Shown here piece by piece: positions 8,736 through 17,762 of a stretch of DNA of 64,000 nt; position 1 is the stretch's first letter; every line of letters begins with the position of its first letter. Below the pieces are notes generated by a model that ran no database searches, was not told the origin of the DNA, and saw nothing but the letters and a program-made list of their open reading frames with translations. The translations under genes and the position numbers were made by a program. This stretch comes from Novosphingobium malaysiense. Its GTDB lineage: Bacteria > Pseudomonadota > Alphaproteobacteria > Sphingomonadales > Sphingomonadaceae. The stretch lies in assembly GCF_000802225.1 (NCBI RefSeq), contig NZ_JTDI01000002.1, positions 82,501-146,500 on the forward strand, read 5' to 3'.

Positions 8736-9434
8736 TCAGAAGCGATAGGATACGCCCGCGCTCAGCACCCACGGGTCGAGGTCATGCTTGGTCTCGAGAA
8801 CCTTGGTGCCGGCCGCATAGAACTTCGCGGTGGGCTTCATGAAGTACTTCTTGGCATCGAGCGAGAGGCCGAAGCCGTTGTCGCCCAGCGCGATATCGAC
8901 GCCGCCCTGCAGGGCCACGCCCAGCGAGTTCGACATCTTCACCTTGTCCACACCGAGGGCCTTGGCCGTCGAACCGGGCTTTTCGTCGAACACGAGGAAC
9001 AGGGCCGGACCGGCGCCGACGTAGGGCTTGATCGGGCCGCCGGTGTCGAGGTGGAACTTCGCCGTGAGCGTCGCCGGCAGGATCAGCACGTGATTGACCA
9101 GGTTGGTGCCGGTCAGGTCGGCATCGCCGTTGACGTGGTGCTGGGTGAAGCAGCAAATCGTCTCGACCGAGATGCTGTTGCTGAAGAAGTATTCGATCGC
9201 CAGCGTCGGGACGACATTGTCGTTGGCCCGCGTGTCGACATCGGTCACGCCCATGTCCGTGAGAGTGCCGGCCAGGCCCGCGTCGATGTACTTGATCTTG
9301 TCGATCCCGCCGTCGGGAAGAACCGCGGTGCCGAGCACCTTGACCTGGATTTTGCCTTCAGGGCTGCCGGCAAGAGCCGGCGTGGTGATCGCGGTAGCCG
9401 CACCGAGGGCGGCAAGCATCATGATCTTGCGCAT
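8736..9434 (-). CDS. ompW: OmpW family outer membrane protein
   Basis: A 232-aa outer-membrane eight-stranded barrel of the OmpW type. It has a signal peptide (residues 1-23, cleaved after TPALA), repeated amphipathic strands, the family PYVGAGPALF region and a C-terminal aromatic end (SYRF) used by the BAM complex. OmpW proteins conduct small hydrophobic compounds; in enteric bacteria ompW responds to oxygen through FNR. Here the gene is divergent from the cbb3 oxidase operon, and an FNR/FixK-like box lies at 9530-9543, about 100 bp before its start. ATG 9434 is preferred to ATG 9449 because it directly precedes the signal peptide. Confidence 0.9.
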   Translation of the reverse strand: MRKIMMLAALGAATAITTPALAGSPEGKIQVKVLGTAVLPDGGIDKIKYIDAGLAGTLTDMGVTDVDTRANDNVVPTLAIEYFFSNSISVETICCFTQHHVNGDADLTGTNLVNHVLILPATLTAKFHLDTGGPIKPYVGAGPALFLVFDEKPGSTAKALGVDKVKMSNSLGVALQGGVDIALGDNGFGLSLDAKKYFMKPTAKFYAAGTKVLETKHDLDPWVLSAGVSYRF

Positions 9435-9529
9435 AGTCTTTTCATCCATCGCCGCCGGGGCCGCACCGTGCGATCCCCCCTCTTGAGCGGCTGCGCTACT
9501 GCCCTTCCTCCAACCGCGCGCAAGTTGAT

Positions 9530-9543
9530 TTGATTCCGCGCAA
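9530..9543. promoter_or_regulatory. FNR/FixK-like box on the ompW side of the divergent promoter
   Basis: TTGATTCCGCGCAA (TTGA-N6-GCAA) fits TTG(A/C)-N6-(T/G)CAA; its left arm is a perfect FNR half-site. It lies in the ompW-ccoN intergenic region, 47 bp from the perfect ccoN box. Confidence 0.5.
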
Positions 9544-9583
9544 ATTGGCGGAAATTCCCCATTTTTTCCGTTCGCGGACCTTT

Positions 9584-9597
9584 TTGATCGTTATCAA
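9584..9597. promoter_or_regulatory. Perfect FNR box before ccoN
   Basis: TTGATCGTTATCAA is an exact match to TTGAT-N4-ATCAA, centred 73 bp before the ccoN start. Oxygen-limited induction of cbb3 oxidase through an FnrL/FixK box at this position is the established pattern in alphaproteobacteria. Confidence 0.88.
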
Positions 9598-9663
9598 TGC
9601 GGGAAACGATGATACTCTCCAAGGCGGCAACAGGTTCAGCAACAATCTCGAAAGAGAAGACAT

Positions 9664-11313
9664 ATGGTAACGGTCCTTGCGCGGGCGGGCATTTGGCTTG
9701 CCGTGCTTTTCCTTGCCGTCATCGGGGTCGCACTCGCGGCGGATGGGGGTTTCGCGATCCACATGGGCATCGTCGCATTCGCGGCGTTGATCGCGGTGTG
9801 GTTTACTGTCAGCGGCGCCGATTATTCGGCCATCGCGCGCGGCATTCTCAGGATGCCGGACGAGAGCCGGTACGATGACGACCCGGTCCGCTGGGGCGTC
9901 ATTGCCACGGTGTTCTGGGGCATGGCCGGCTTCGCCGCCGGCGTCTTCATCGCCCTGCAGCTCACCTGGCCGGAGCTGAACCTGGAACCGTACCTCAATT
10001 TCAGCCGTCTGCGGCCGCTGCACACCTCGGCGGTGATCTTCGCCTTCGGCGGCAATGCCCTGATCGCGACCAGCTTCTACGTGGTGCAGCGCACCTGCCG
10101 CGCCCGCCTGGCCTTTCCGGGCATGGCCCGCTTCGTGTTCTGGGGCTACCAGCTGTTCATCGTGCTGGCCGCGACCGGCTACCTGCTGGGCATCACCCAG
10201 TCCAAGGAATATGCCGAGCCGGAATGGTACGTCGACTGGTGGCTTACCCTGGTCTGGGTCTGCTACCTGGTGGTGTTCGTGGGCACGATCGTCAAGCGGT
10301 CGGAACCCCACATCTACGTCGCCAACTGGTTCTACCTCGCCTTCATCCTCACCATTGCCATGCTGCATGTCGTCAACAACCTCGACGTGCCGGTAAGCTT
10401 CGTCGGATCGAAGAGCTATCCGCTGTTTGGCGGCGTCCAGGGCGCCCTGGTGCAGTGGTGGTACGGCCACAACGCCGTGGGCTTCTTCCTTACCGCCGGC
10501 TTCCTGGCGATGATGTACTACTTCGTGCCCAAGCAGGCCGAACGCCCGATCTACAGCTACCGCCTGTCGATCATCCACTTCTGGTCGCTGATCTTCCTCT
10601 ACATCTGGGCGGGTCCGCACCACCTCCACTACACCGCGCTGCCGGACTGGGCACAGACGCTGGGCATGGTCTTCTCGGTCATGCTGTGGATGCCGAGCTG
10701 GGGCGGCATGATCAACGGCCTGATGACGCTCAACGGCGCCTGGGACAAGGTCCGCACCGATCCCATCATCCGCATGATGATCATGGCCGTCGCCTTCTAC
10801 GGCATGAGCACGTTCGAAGGCCCGATGATGTCGATCAAGAGCGTCAACTCGCTCTCGCACTACACCAACTGGACCATCGGCCACGTCCACTCCGGCGCGC
10901 TGGGCTGGAACGGCATGATCACCTTCGGCGCGGTCTACTACCTCGTGCCGCGCCTGTGGGGCCGTGAGCGCCTCTATTCCCTGCGCATGGTCAACTGGCA
11001 CTTCTGGCTCGCGACGATCGGTATCGTCTTCTACGCCGCCAGCATGTGGGTGGCAGGCATCACCCAGGGCCTGATGTGGCGCGAATACGGGCCGGACGGC
11101 TATCTGGTGAACACTTTCGCCGACGCCGTCGCCGCGATCCATCCGATGTACATGCTGCGCGCCTTCGGCGGCCTGCTCTACCTCTCGGGTGCCGTGATCA
11201 TGGTGGTCAACGTCTGGGCGACGATCCTCGGCAAGCTGCGCGAGGAAGCCCCGATGCACGACGCCGCCTACGATCCCGAGGCCGACCGGCCGATCCTGGC
11301 TCCTGCCGAATAA
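9664..11313 (+). CDS. ccoN: Cytochrome cbb3 oxidase subunit I (CcoN)
   Basis: Catalytic subunit of the high-affinity cbb3 terminal oxidase in the inner membrane: reduces oxygen to water with proton pumping. It is 549 aa with about 12-14 membrane helices. Visible ligands include PLHTSAV for the low-spin heme, YGHNAVG and GPHHLHY for CuB, and [15 protein letters not shown] for heme b3 and heme b. It is first of an operon ccoN-O-Q-P followed by ccoG-H-I-S, with a perfect FNR box upstream. The stop is 23 bp before ccoO. AAGAGAAG precedes ATG 9664. Confidence 0.98.
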   Translation: MVTVLARAGIWLAVLFLAVIGVALAADGGFAIHMGIVAFAALIAVWFTVSGADYSAIARGILRMPDESRYDDDPVRWGVIATVFWGMAGFAAGVFIALQLTWPELNLEPYLNFSRLRPLHTSAVIFAFGGNALIATSFYVVQRTCRARLAFPGMARFVFWGYQLFIVLAATGYLLGITQSKEYAEPEWYVDWWLTLVWVCYLVVFVGTIVKRSEPHIYVANWFYLAFILTIAMLHVVNNLDVPVSFVGSKSYPLFGGVQGALVQWWYGHNAVGFFLTAGFLAMMYYFVPKQAERPIYSYRLSIIHFWSLIFLYIWAGPHHLHYTALPDWAQTLGMVFSVMLWMPSWGGMINGLMTLNGAWDKVRTDPIIRMMIMAVAFYGMSTFEGPMMSIKSVNSLSHYTNWTIGHVHSGALGWNGMITFGAVYYLVPRLWGRERLYSLRMVNWHFWLATIGIVFYAASMWVAGITQGLMWREYGPDGYLVNTFADAVAAIHPMYMLRAFGGLLYLSGAVIMVVNVWATILGKLREEAPMHDAAYDPEADRPILAPAE

Positions 11314-11336
11314 GCGCGACGAAAGGGAATAGAGAA

Positions 11337-12086
11337 ATGACTTCCATCGTTGAGCGCCACAAGAAGCTCGAGAAAAACGTCACGCTGCTTGCCGTCGGTG
11401 CCTTCATCACGGTCGCCATCGGCGGCATCGTCGAGATCGCGCCGCTGTTCTGGATCGACAACACGATCGAGAAGGTGGACGGAATGCGTCCCTACACGCC
11501 GCTCGAACAGGCCGGTCGGGACATCTACGTGCGCGAAGGCTGCTATGTCTGCCACAGCCAGATGATCCGCCCCTTCCGCGACGAGACGGAGCGCTACGGC
11601 CACTACAGCCTCGCCGCCGAATCGATGTACGACCACCCGTTCCAGTGGGGCTCCGAACGCACCGGGCCGGACCTCGCCCGCGTGGGCAAGCGCTACTCGG
11701 ACGAATGGCACGTGCAGCACCTCACCAACCCGCAGTCGGTGGTGCCTGAAAGCGTGATGCCCAAGTATGGCTTCCTGGCCGAGACCGACCTCGCGGTTCA
11801 CGACCCGGCCGCCAATCTCAGGGCCCTGCGCGACGTCGGCGTGCCCTATACCGACAAGGACATCGAGATGGCCCTGGCCGACCTCAAGGCGCAGGCCGAT
11901 CCCGATGCGGATGTCGGCGATCTCGAGCAGCGCTACCCCAAGGCGCAGATCCGCGACTTCGACGGCAATCCCTCGCGCCTGACAGAGATGGACGCCCTGG
12001 TGGCCTACCTGCAGATGCTCGGCACGCTGGTCGACGTCAACGGCCCCGCTGCACAGGAAGAACTGGCATCGGAGGCGGGGCGATGA
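11337..12086 (+). CDS. ccoO: Cytochrome cbb3 oxidase subunit II (CcoO)
   Basis: Membrane-anchored monoheme cytochrome c of the cbb3 oxidase, 249 aa. One N-terminal helix (about 18-38) anchors a periplasmic domain with the heme c site CYVCH (about residue 70) and a distal Met in a [10 protein letters not shown] context. It passes electrons from CcoP to CcoN. GAAAGGGAAT before ATG 11337 supports the start. Its stop overlaps the ccoQ start (ATGA), implying translational coupling. Confidence 0.98.
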   Translation: MTSIVERHKKLEKNVTLLAVGAFITVAIGGIVEIAPLFWIDNTIEKVDGMRPYTPLEQAGRDIYVREGCYVCHSQMIRPFRDETERYGHYSLAAESMYDHPFQWGSERTGPDLARVGKRYSDEWHVQHLTNPQSVVPESVMPKYGFLAETDLAVHDPAANLRALRDVGVPYTDKDIEMALADLKAQADPDADVGDLEQRYPKAQIRDFDGNPSRLTEMDALVAYLQMLGTLVDVNGPAAQEELASEAGR

Positions 12087-12259
12087 TGACGATCGAGCAT
12101 TCCCTATACGACACGCTGCGGCACCTGGCCGACAGCTACGGCCTGCTGGTGATACTGCTGATCTTCGTCGTGCTGGTCGCATGGCCTTTCCGGCCCGGCG
12201 CACGCGAGCGGAATTCGGAAGCGGCGAACATGATCTTCAAGGACGAGAACGATGGCTAA
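12083..12259 (+). CDS. ccoQ: Cytochrome cbb3 oxidase small subunit CcoQ
   Basis: A 58-aa protein with a single membrane helix (about residues 20-36, [16 protein letters not shown]) and a short charged tail. CcoQ is not catalytic; it stabilises the cbb3 complex, especially with oxygen present. It overlaps ccoO by four bases and ccoP by eight, fixing its place in the operon. Confidence 0.93.
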   Translation: MMTIEHSLYDTLRHLADSYGLLVILLIFVVLVAWPFRPGARERNSEAANMIFKDENDG

Positions 12260-13190
12260 CAAGCGCGTCGATGAAGCCACCAACACCGAGACCGTCGGCC
12301 ACGAGTGGGACGGTATCGAGGAACTCAACACACCGCTGCCGCGCTGGTGGCTGTGGACCTTTTACGCGTCGATCGTCTTCTCGATCGGGTACGTGATTGC
12401 CTATCCGGCACTTCCCGGCATCCACGGGGCGACGCAGGGCGTACTCGGCTGGTCCAGCCGGGGCCAGCTCGACAAGGACCTCAAGGCCCAGCAGGAAGAG
12501 CGCTCGAAGATCGTCGCCGACCTCGCGATCACGCCGATCGAGAAGCTTCCCGGCAAGCCCGCGTTGATGAATGCGGCGAAGGCCGGCGGGGCGGCGGCGT
12601 TCAAGGTCAACTGCGTGCAGTGCCACGGTGCCGGCGCGGCCGGCTCGGACGGCTATCCCAACCTCAACGATGACGACTGGCTGTGGGGCGGCGATCTCAA
12701 GGCGATTCAGCAGACGCTGATTCACGGCATCCGCCAGCCCGGCGACGATCAGACGCGGATGAGCCAGATGCCGGCCTTCGGCAGGGACGGCCTGCTCACG
12801 CCCGCGCAGATCCAGGACGTGACTAGCTATGTGCTGACGCTTTCTGGTAAGGAGCAGAAAAGCGCAGCCTCGCAGCGCGGGGCGGCGATCTTCGAGGCCA
12901 ACTGTGCCGTTTGCCACGGTCCCGACGGCAAGGGTGACCGCCAGTTCGGCGCTCCCAACCTCGCCGATGCGATCTGGCTCTATGCCGGCAATCGCGAGGC
13001 GGTGGCCGCGCAGATCAACAACCCGCGCCACGGCGTCATGCCGGCTTGGGGCAATCGCCTCGATCCGGTGACGATCAAGATGCTGACGGCCTACGTCCAC
13101 TCGCTGGGCGGCGGCGAGGACTTTGCCGAGCCGGCAGGTGCGGCGCAGACGGAAACACAATCGGAGGCTGAAGCGACCGCGGCCGAATAG
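12252..13190 (+). CDS. ccoP: Cytochrome cbb3 oxidase diheme subunit III (CcoP)
   Basis: A 312-aa membrane-anchored diheme cytochrome c that receives electrons from soluble or bc1-linked cytochromes. It has a cytoplasmic N-terminus, one helix (about 35-55), and two heme sites, CVQCH and CAVCH, each in its own class I cytochrome domain with distal methionines (SQMPAFG and GVMPAWG). The Ala/Glu-rich tail is normal for the family. It starts inside the end of ccoQ. Confidence 0.97.
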   Translation: MANKRVDEATNTETVGHEWDGIEELNTPLPRWWLWTFYASIVFSIGYVIAYPALPGIHGATQGVLGWSSRGQLDKDLKAQQEERSKIVADLAITPIEKLPGKPALMNAAKAGGAAAFKVNCVQCHGAGAAGSDGYPNLNDDDWLWGGDLKAIQQTLIHGIRQPGDDQTRMSQMPAFGRDGLLTPAQIQDVTSYVLTLSGKEQKSAASQRGAAIFEANCAVCHGPDGKGDRQFGAPNLADAIWLYAGNREAVAAQINNPRHGVMPAWGNRLDPVTIKMLTAYVHSLGGGEDFAEPAGAAQTETQSEAEATAAE

Positions 13191-13264
13191 GCCGCGGTTA
13201 ACCCCCCGCGGGTCGCAATATCCCGGGCCGCTCAGCCCCCTGAATACTCGGGCGGACAACGGAC

Positions 13265-14719
13265 ATGAACAAGCCTGAACCTATCAAGACGGAAGACCAG
13301 CCGCTCTCGCTCTATGCCAAGCGCGAGCCGGTCTTCAACCGGCGCATCGACGGCAAGTTCCGCCGCCTCAAGTGGGGCATCATGGCGATCTGCCTGGCGA
13401 TCTACTGGATCACGCCGTGGATCCGCTGGGACCGCGGGCCCTATGCACCCAATCAGGCGGTGCTGGTCGACCTCGCCCACCGGCGATTCTACATGTTCAG
13501 CATCGAGATCTGGCCCCAGGAGTTCTACTTCGTCGCCGGTCTGCTGATCATGGCCGGCATCGGCCTGTTTCTCGTGACGAGCGCAGTCGGGCGGGCGTGG
13601 TGCGGCTATGCCTGCCCCCAGACCGTCTGGACCGACCTGTTCCAGCACGTCGACCGTTTCTTCGACGGTGACCGCAATGCCCGCTTCCGTCTCTACAAGG
13701 CGCCGTGGGGGCCGTCGAAGATCGCCCGGCGGCTGGCCAAGTGGACGGTCTACCTGCTGATCAGCTTCGCCACCGGCGGCGCGTGGATCTTCTATTTCGC
13801 CGACGCGCCCACGCTGCATCACGCGTTCTGGTCGGGTACGGCGGCACCGGTCGCCTATGCCACGGTCTTCGTGCTGACGATGACGACCTTCGTGCTGGGC
13901 GGCTTCATGCGCGAGCAGGTGTGCATCTACATGTGCCCCTGGCCGCGCATCCAGACGGCCATGCTCGATGAAAAGAGCCTGATCGTCACCTACAAGGACT
14001 GGCGCGGCGAACCGCGCGGCAGCGTCAAGAAGGCCGAGAAGAACCCCGGCAAGTTCGGCGACTGCATCGACTGCAACCAGTGCGTCGCGGTGTGCCCGAC
14101 GGGCATCGACATCCGCGAGGGGCCGCAGATCGGCTGCATCACCTGCGCGCTGTGCATCGACGCGTGTGACCGCGTCATGGCCGAAACCGGCCGTCCGCGC
14201 GGGCTGATCGACTATGCCACCCTGGAAGATGCCGAGCGCGAGAAAGCCGGGCAGCCGCCGACGCGCCACCTCAAGCTGATCTGGCGTCCGCGTACGATCC
14301 TGTACTTCGCCGTGTGGTCCTCCATCGGGCTTGCCATGCTGTTCCTGCTCGGCACCCGCGTCCATACCGACCTGACGGTGGCCAAGGACCGTAATCCGCC
14401 CTACATCCTGATGAGCGACGGTTCGATTCGCAATGCCTACACGCTGCGCCTGCGCAACATGGAAGGGCGTCCGCGCCAGATGGACATCGGCATCGAGGGC
14501 ATCCCCGGCGCGGTCATGTGGTCCGAGGACATGGGCCGCGATCAGGCCAGCCGCAGCCTGACCCGCACAGTGCCCGCCGACGAGACGCAGAGCGTTCGCG
14601 TCTATGTCGTCGCACCGGCGGACAATACCGAGCAGGAATTCACCTTCACCCTCCAGGCCGAAGGCGATGCCCGCGAATCCGACGAAGCGGAAGTCCGCTT
14701 CGATACCCCGGAAGGTTGA
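13265..14719 (+). CDS. ccoG: Cytochrome oxidase accessory protein CcoG (polyferredoxin)
   Basis: A 484-aa inner-membrane Fe-S protein (RdxA/FixG) needed for cbb3 assembly; family members are cupric reductases supplying Cu(I). It has several membrane helices, CGYACPQTVW, and two [4Fe-4S] motifs in CIDCNQCVAVCP and CITCALCIDACD, then an Ig-like C-terminal domain. It is 74 bp after ccoP and 2 bp before ccoH. The gap after ccoP has no convincing promoter. Confidence 0.97.
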   Translation: MNKPEPIKTEDQPLSLYAKREPVFNRRIDGKFRRLKWGIMAICLAIYWITPWIRWDRGPYAPNQAVLVDLAHRRFYMFSIEIWPQEFYFVAGLLIMAGIGLFLVTSAVGRAWCGYACPQTVWTDLFQHVDRFFDGDRNARFRLYKAPWGPSKIARRLAKWTVYLLISFATGGAWIFYFADAPTLHHAFWSGTAAPVAYATVFVLTMTTFVLGGFMREQVCIYMCPWPRIQTAMLDEKSLIVTYKDWRGEPRGSVKKAEKNPGKFGDCIDCNQCVAVCPTGIDIREGPQIGCITCALCIDACDRVMAETGRPRGLIDYATLEDAEREKAGQPPTRHLKLIWRPRTILYFAVWSSIGLAMLFLLGTRVHTDLTVAKDRNPPYILMSDGSIRNAYTLRLRNMEGRPRQMDIGIEGIPGAVMWSEDMGRDQASRSLTRTVPADETQSVRVYVVAPADNTEQEFTFTLQAEGDARESDEAEVRFDTPEG

Positions 14720-14721
14720 TC

Positions 14722-15219
14722 ATGAGCACCAGCAACACCCCCCGCCGCAAGCCCTTCACCGGATGGCACATGACCGCCATTCTCGTGGGAGGCTTCGGGA
14801 TCGTGTTCGCCGTCAACTTTTTGATGGCCAGCCTGGCCTCGTCGACGTTCGGCGGCGTGGTGGTCGAGAACTCCTACGTCGCCAGCCAGCACTTCAACCG
14901 CTGGCTGGACGAGGCGGAGAAGGAAAAGGCGCTCGGTTGGAAGGTCGCGGTCTCGCGCCGGGATGACGGGCACATCGTCGCCAACCTGACCGATGTGCCG
15001 GGCTATCCCACGGTGGTCGCCGAAGCGCGCCATCCGCTCGGCCGCAAGCCCGATTCGCTTCTCAAGTTCCAGGAAGACGCGAGCGGCGCCTATGTCAGCG
15101 ACAAGGCCTTGCCGGAAGGGCGCTGGATCTTGCGCTTCGACATCGAGGCGGCCGGTCACACATGGCGCGGCGAGGATCAGGTCGAAGGTGTCGAGGTGAT
15201 GGGTCAGCCGGTGCCATGA
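14722..15219 (+). CDS. ccoH: Cbb3 assembly protein CcoH (FixH)
   Basis: A 165-aa membrane protein with one N-terminal helix (about residues 18-40) and a periplasmic FixH domain containing the W-WKV-type core (LGWKVAVS). FixH/CcoH acts in assembly of the cbb3 complex, probably with the copper ATPase encoded next. Its start lies two bases after ccoG and its stop overlaps the ccoI start (ATGA). Confidence 0.92.
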   Translation: MSTSNTPRRKPFTGWHMTAILVGGFGIVFAVNFLMASLASSTFGGVVVENSYVASQHFNRWLDEAEKEKALGWKVAVSRRDDGHIVANLTDVPGYPTVVAEARHPLGRKPDSLLKFQEDASGAYVSDKALPEGRWILRFDIEAAGHTWRGEDQVEGVEVMGQPVP

Positions 15220-17354
15220 ATGCGCCCACGCCAGATCTGACGACGTCCGATACCTGCATCGACAGCCGCTTCACCGTCCCCGGCATGCGCTGTGCCGGGT
15301 GCATCGGCAAGGTCGAGCGCGGCTTATCCGTAGTACCAGGGGTTGCCGCGGCGCGCGTGAATTTCTCGGCCAAACGTGTGGCGGTCAGTCATGCCCCCGA
15401 ACTGACCGAAGACGCGATCATCGAGGAACTGCGCAAGCTCGGTTTCGAGGCCGAACGCGCCGCCGACAACCCGCTCGGCCGCGACGATGCGGAAACGAAA
15501 CGGCTGCTGCGCGCTCTTGCCGTTGCCGGCTTCGGCATGATGAACATCATGCTGCTTTCGGTCAGCGTCTGGGCCGGCGCCGATGCCGTCACGCGCGAGA
15601 TGTTTCACTGGATCAGCGCGCTGATTGCGATCCCCGTGATCGCCTATGCCGGGCGTCCGTTTTTCTCTTCCGCGCTGATGGCGCTGCGCTATCGCCGCAC
15701 CAACATGGACGTACCGATCTCGATCGGCGTGCTGCTGGCGACCGGCCTCAGCCTCTATGAGACCATTGTCGGCGGCGTGCATGCCTACTTCGACGGCGCC
15801 GTCATGCTGCTGTTCTTTCTGCTCGCAGGGCGCGTGCTCGATGCGATGATGCGCAGCCGCGCGCGCTCGGGCATCGCCTCGTTGCTGGGGCGGATGGGGC
15901 GTGGCGCCCATGTCGTGCAGCCGGACGGTTCGACGCAGTACATGGAGGCCGAGCGCCTCGCTCCGGGCATGGTCATGCTCGTCGCCGCGGGCGAAGCGCT
16001 CGCCGCCGATGGCGAGATCGTGGATGGCCGCACCAACGTCGACTCCTCGATGCTTACCGGCGAAAGCGACCCCCGGCCTGCCGCCGTGGGGGACACCATC
16101 CACGCGGGCATGATCAACCTCGGCAACCCGGTGCGGGTCAAGGTCACTGCTGCGGCGCAGGATACTGCGCTGGCCGACATTGCCCGGCTCATGGACGAGG
16201 CGGGACAGTCCCGCTCGCGCTACGTGCGCATCGCCGACAAGGCCTCGCGTATCTATGCGCCGGCGGTACACAGCCTCGCGTTCCTGAGCTTCTGCGGCTG
16301 GATGCTGGCCGGCGCCGGCGTCTACCATTCGCTGACGATCGCCGTCGCGGTTCTCATCATCACCTGCCCTTGCGCGCTGGGACTTGCGGTGCCGGCTGCG
16401 CAGGTCGTGGCCTCGGGCGCGTTGATGAAGCGCGGGCTGCTGATCAAGGACGGCTCTGCCCTCGAACGACTGGCCGAAGTCGACGAGGCGCTGTTCGACA
16501 AGACGGGTACGCTGACGCTGGGCGAACCGCGTCCCGTTGATCTCGCCCCGCTCGATCCGCGTGCACGGTCGGTCGCTCTGGCGCTGGCGCAGGGCAGCCG
16601 CCACCCCCTGAGCCGGGGCCTGGCCCATGCGCTGCGCGAGGCCGGCACCGAGCCAGCCCCCCTCGACGATCTGGCCGAGACGGCGGGCATGGGCATGACC
16701 GCTCGCTACGATGGGCAGGATGTCGCGCTGGTACGGCCCGAGGTCGAGACGGCCGGACTGGCGGTGGACCTGCTGATCGGTGGCGAACGCACCCGCATGG
16801 CCTTTGCCGACCCACTGCGTCCCGACGTGCGCGAGACGATCGCCGCGCTCGATGCGCAGGGCGTCCGCAGCGGCATTGCTTCTGGCGACCGCGTGGAAGC
16901 GGTCGACGCGGTGGCAGCAACCCTCGGTATCCCCGCGACAGGCGGCATGAAGCCGGCCGACAAGCTCGATATGCTCGGGGCCCGGGTGGAGGAAGGGCAC
17001 AAGGTGCTGATGGTCGGTGACGGGCTCAACGACGGTCCGGCGCTGGCAGGTGCCCATGTCTCGATTGCGCCCGGCGGAGCCAGCGACGTCAGCCAGCAGG
17101 CGGCAGATGCGGTTTTCGTGGGCGAACGCTTCATGCCGGTGGCGCTCGCCATTCGCGTGGCCCGCGCGACGATGGGCATAGTCCGGCAGAACTTCGCCAT
17201 GGCGGCCGTCTACAACATGTTTGCCGTGCCGCTGGCGATCTTCGGTTTCGTGACCCCGCTCATTGCCGCCGTTGCCATGTCGGCCAGTTCGCTGGTGGTC
17301 GTGGGCAATTCGCTGCGGCTGGCGCGCGCTGCGGGCCGTGAGGACGCCGCGTGA
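15216..17354 (+). CDS. ccoI: Copper-transporting P1B ATPase for cbb3 assembly (CcoI/FixI)
   Basis: A 712-aa inner-membrane ATPase that exports Cu(I) for insertion into cbb3 oxidase. It has one N-terminal heavy-metal domain (MRCAGC, about residues 25-32), eight helices, the ion-pathway motif CPC in ITCPCALG, the phosphorylation site DKTGT, the SRHPLS nucleotide-binding histidine and the hinge GDGLND. The start ATG 15216 overlaps the ccoH stop. It belongs to the FixI/CopA2 branch by operon position rather than to bulk copper resistance. Confidence 0.97.
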   Translation: MNAPTPDLTTSDTCIDSRFTVPGMRCAGCIGKVERGLSVVPGVAAARVNFSAKRVAVSHAPELTEDAIIEELRKLGFEAERAADNPLGRDDAETKRLLRALAVAGFGMMNIMLLSVSVWAGADAVTREMFHWISALIAIPVIAYAGRPFFSSALMALRYRRTNMDVPISIGVLLATGLSLYETIVGGVHAYFDGAVMLLFFLLAGRVLDAMMRSRARSGIASLLGRMGRGAHVVQPDGSTQYMEAERLAPGMVMLVAAGEALAADGEIVDGRTNVDSSMLTGESDPRPAAVGDTIHAGMINLGNPVRVKVTAAAQDTALADIARLMDEAGQSRSRYVRIADKASRIYAPAVHSLAFLSFCGWMLAGAGVYHSLTIAVAVLIITCPCALGLAVPAAQVVASGALMKRGLLIKDGSALERLAEVDEALFDKTGTLTLGEPRPVDLAPLDPRARSVALALAQGSRHPLSRGLAHALREAGTEPAPLDDLAETAGMGMTARYDGQDVALVRPEVETAGLAVDLLIGGERTRMAFADPLRPDVRETIAALDAQGVRSGIASGDRVEAVDAVAATLGIPATGGMKPADKLDMLGARVEEGHKVLMVGDGLNDGPALAGAHVSIAPGGASDVSQQAADAVFVGERFMPVALAIRVARATMGIVRQNFAMAAVYNMFAVPLAIFGFVTPLIAAVAMSASSLVVVGNSLRLARAAGREDAA

Positions 17355-17509
17355 GCATTCTGGGCTTCCTGATACCGCTGGCGCTGTTGATGGGTCTGGT
17401 GGGGCTCGGAGCCTTCTTCTGGGCTATGAAGAGCGGCCAGTTCGAGGATCTCGACGGCGCGGCCAACCGCATCCTCATCGAGGAAGAGGACGAGGAGGAC
17501 CAGCGGTGA
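17351..17509 (+). CDS. ccoS: Cbb3 maturation protein CcoS
   Basis: A 52-aa single-helix membrane protein (helix about residues 5-26) with the family end of the helix, GAFFWAMKSGQFEDLDGAA, followed by an acidic tail. CcoS is required for heme and copper insertion into CcoN. The GTG start at 17351 overlaps the ccoI stop (GTGA). Confidence 0.94.
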   Translation: MSILGFLIPLALLMGLVGLGAFFWAMKSGQFEDLDGAANRILIEEEDEEDQR

Positions 17510-17730
17510 AGCGGGAACTGGCGCTTCTCGGCACACTCGCCCTGCTGCCGGCGATGATCGGCCCGCTCGAGGCCGAGGCCCGCAGCCTCGTCGCGCCGCT
17601 GTGCGGCGGCGCGCTGGTGACCATTCCGGTGGCCCCGACCAATGCCCCTCCTGGACCGGTGCAGGGACCGTGCTGCGCCAAGGGCTGCCACAATACATCA
17701 TCACGCAAGCGGCTTGATCGATCGCAATGA
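17506..17730 (+). CDS. Small Cys-rich protein coupled to ccoS
   Basis: A 74-aa ORF whose GTG start overlaps the ccoS stop in the same GTGA arrangement used by ccoS itself, so it is probably translated as the last member of the cbb3 assembly operon. It begins with a signal-like segment (charged VKRE, hydrophobic 5-20, then EAEAR), has a lone Cys at about residue 35 (LCGG), a Pro-rich middle and a tail motif CCAKGCH followed by basic residues. This could be a periplasmic copper or heme-thiol ligand; the family is not one I can name. Its stop lies just inside the hemN upstream region. Confidence 0.65.
   Translation: MKRELALLGTLALLPAMIGPLEAEARSLVAPLCGGALVTIPVAPTNAPPGPVQGPCCAKGCHNTSSRKRLDRSQ
17714..17727. 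promoter_or_regulatory. FNR/FixK-like box before hemN
   Basis: TTGATCGATCGCAA (TTGA-N6-GCAA) has one perfect FNR half-site and fits the FixK2-type consensus. It overlaps the end of the small Cys-rich ORF and is centred about 42 bp before the hemN ATG at 17763. hemN is a standard FNR/FixK target. The small distance to the start codon is a reservation. Confidence 0.45.
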
Positions 17731-17762
17731 ACTTTCGCATCGCCTAAGCGATCAGGCTCGTC

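Noticed and set aside
7431..9533. A 700-codon plus-strand frame across the sulfotransferase, GtrA and OmpW genes
   Set aside because: It runs through real genes on both strands and has no domain. It is a shadow of the high-GC codon pattern.
9496..11259. A 587-codon open frame on the minus strand across ccoN
   Set aside because: Composition is antisense to a conserved multi-pass protein; it is Gly/His/Asp-rich and reflects GC-skewed codons. ccoN on the plus strand is certain.
15324..17057. A 577-codon minus-strand frame across ccoI
   Set aside because: Antisense shadow of the copper ATPase; no family sequence or ribosome site.
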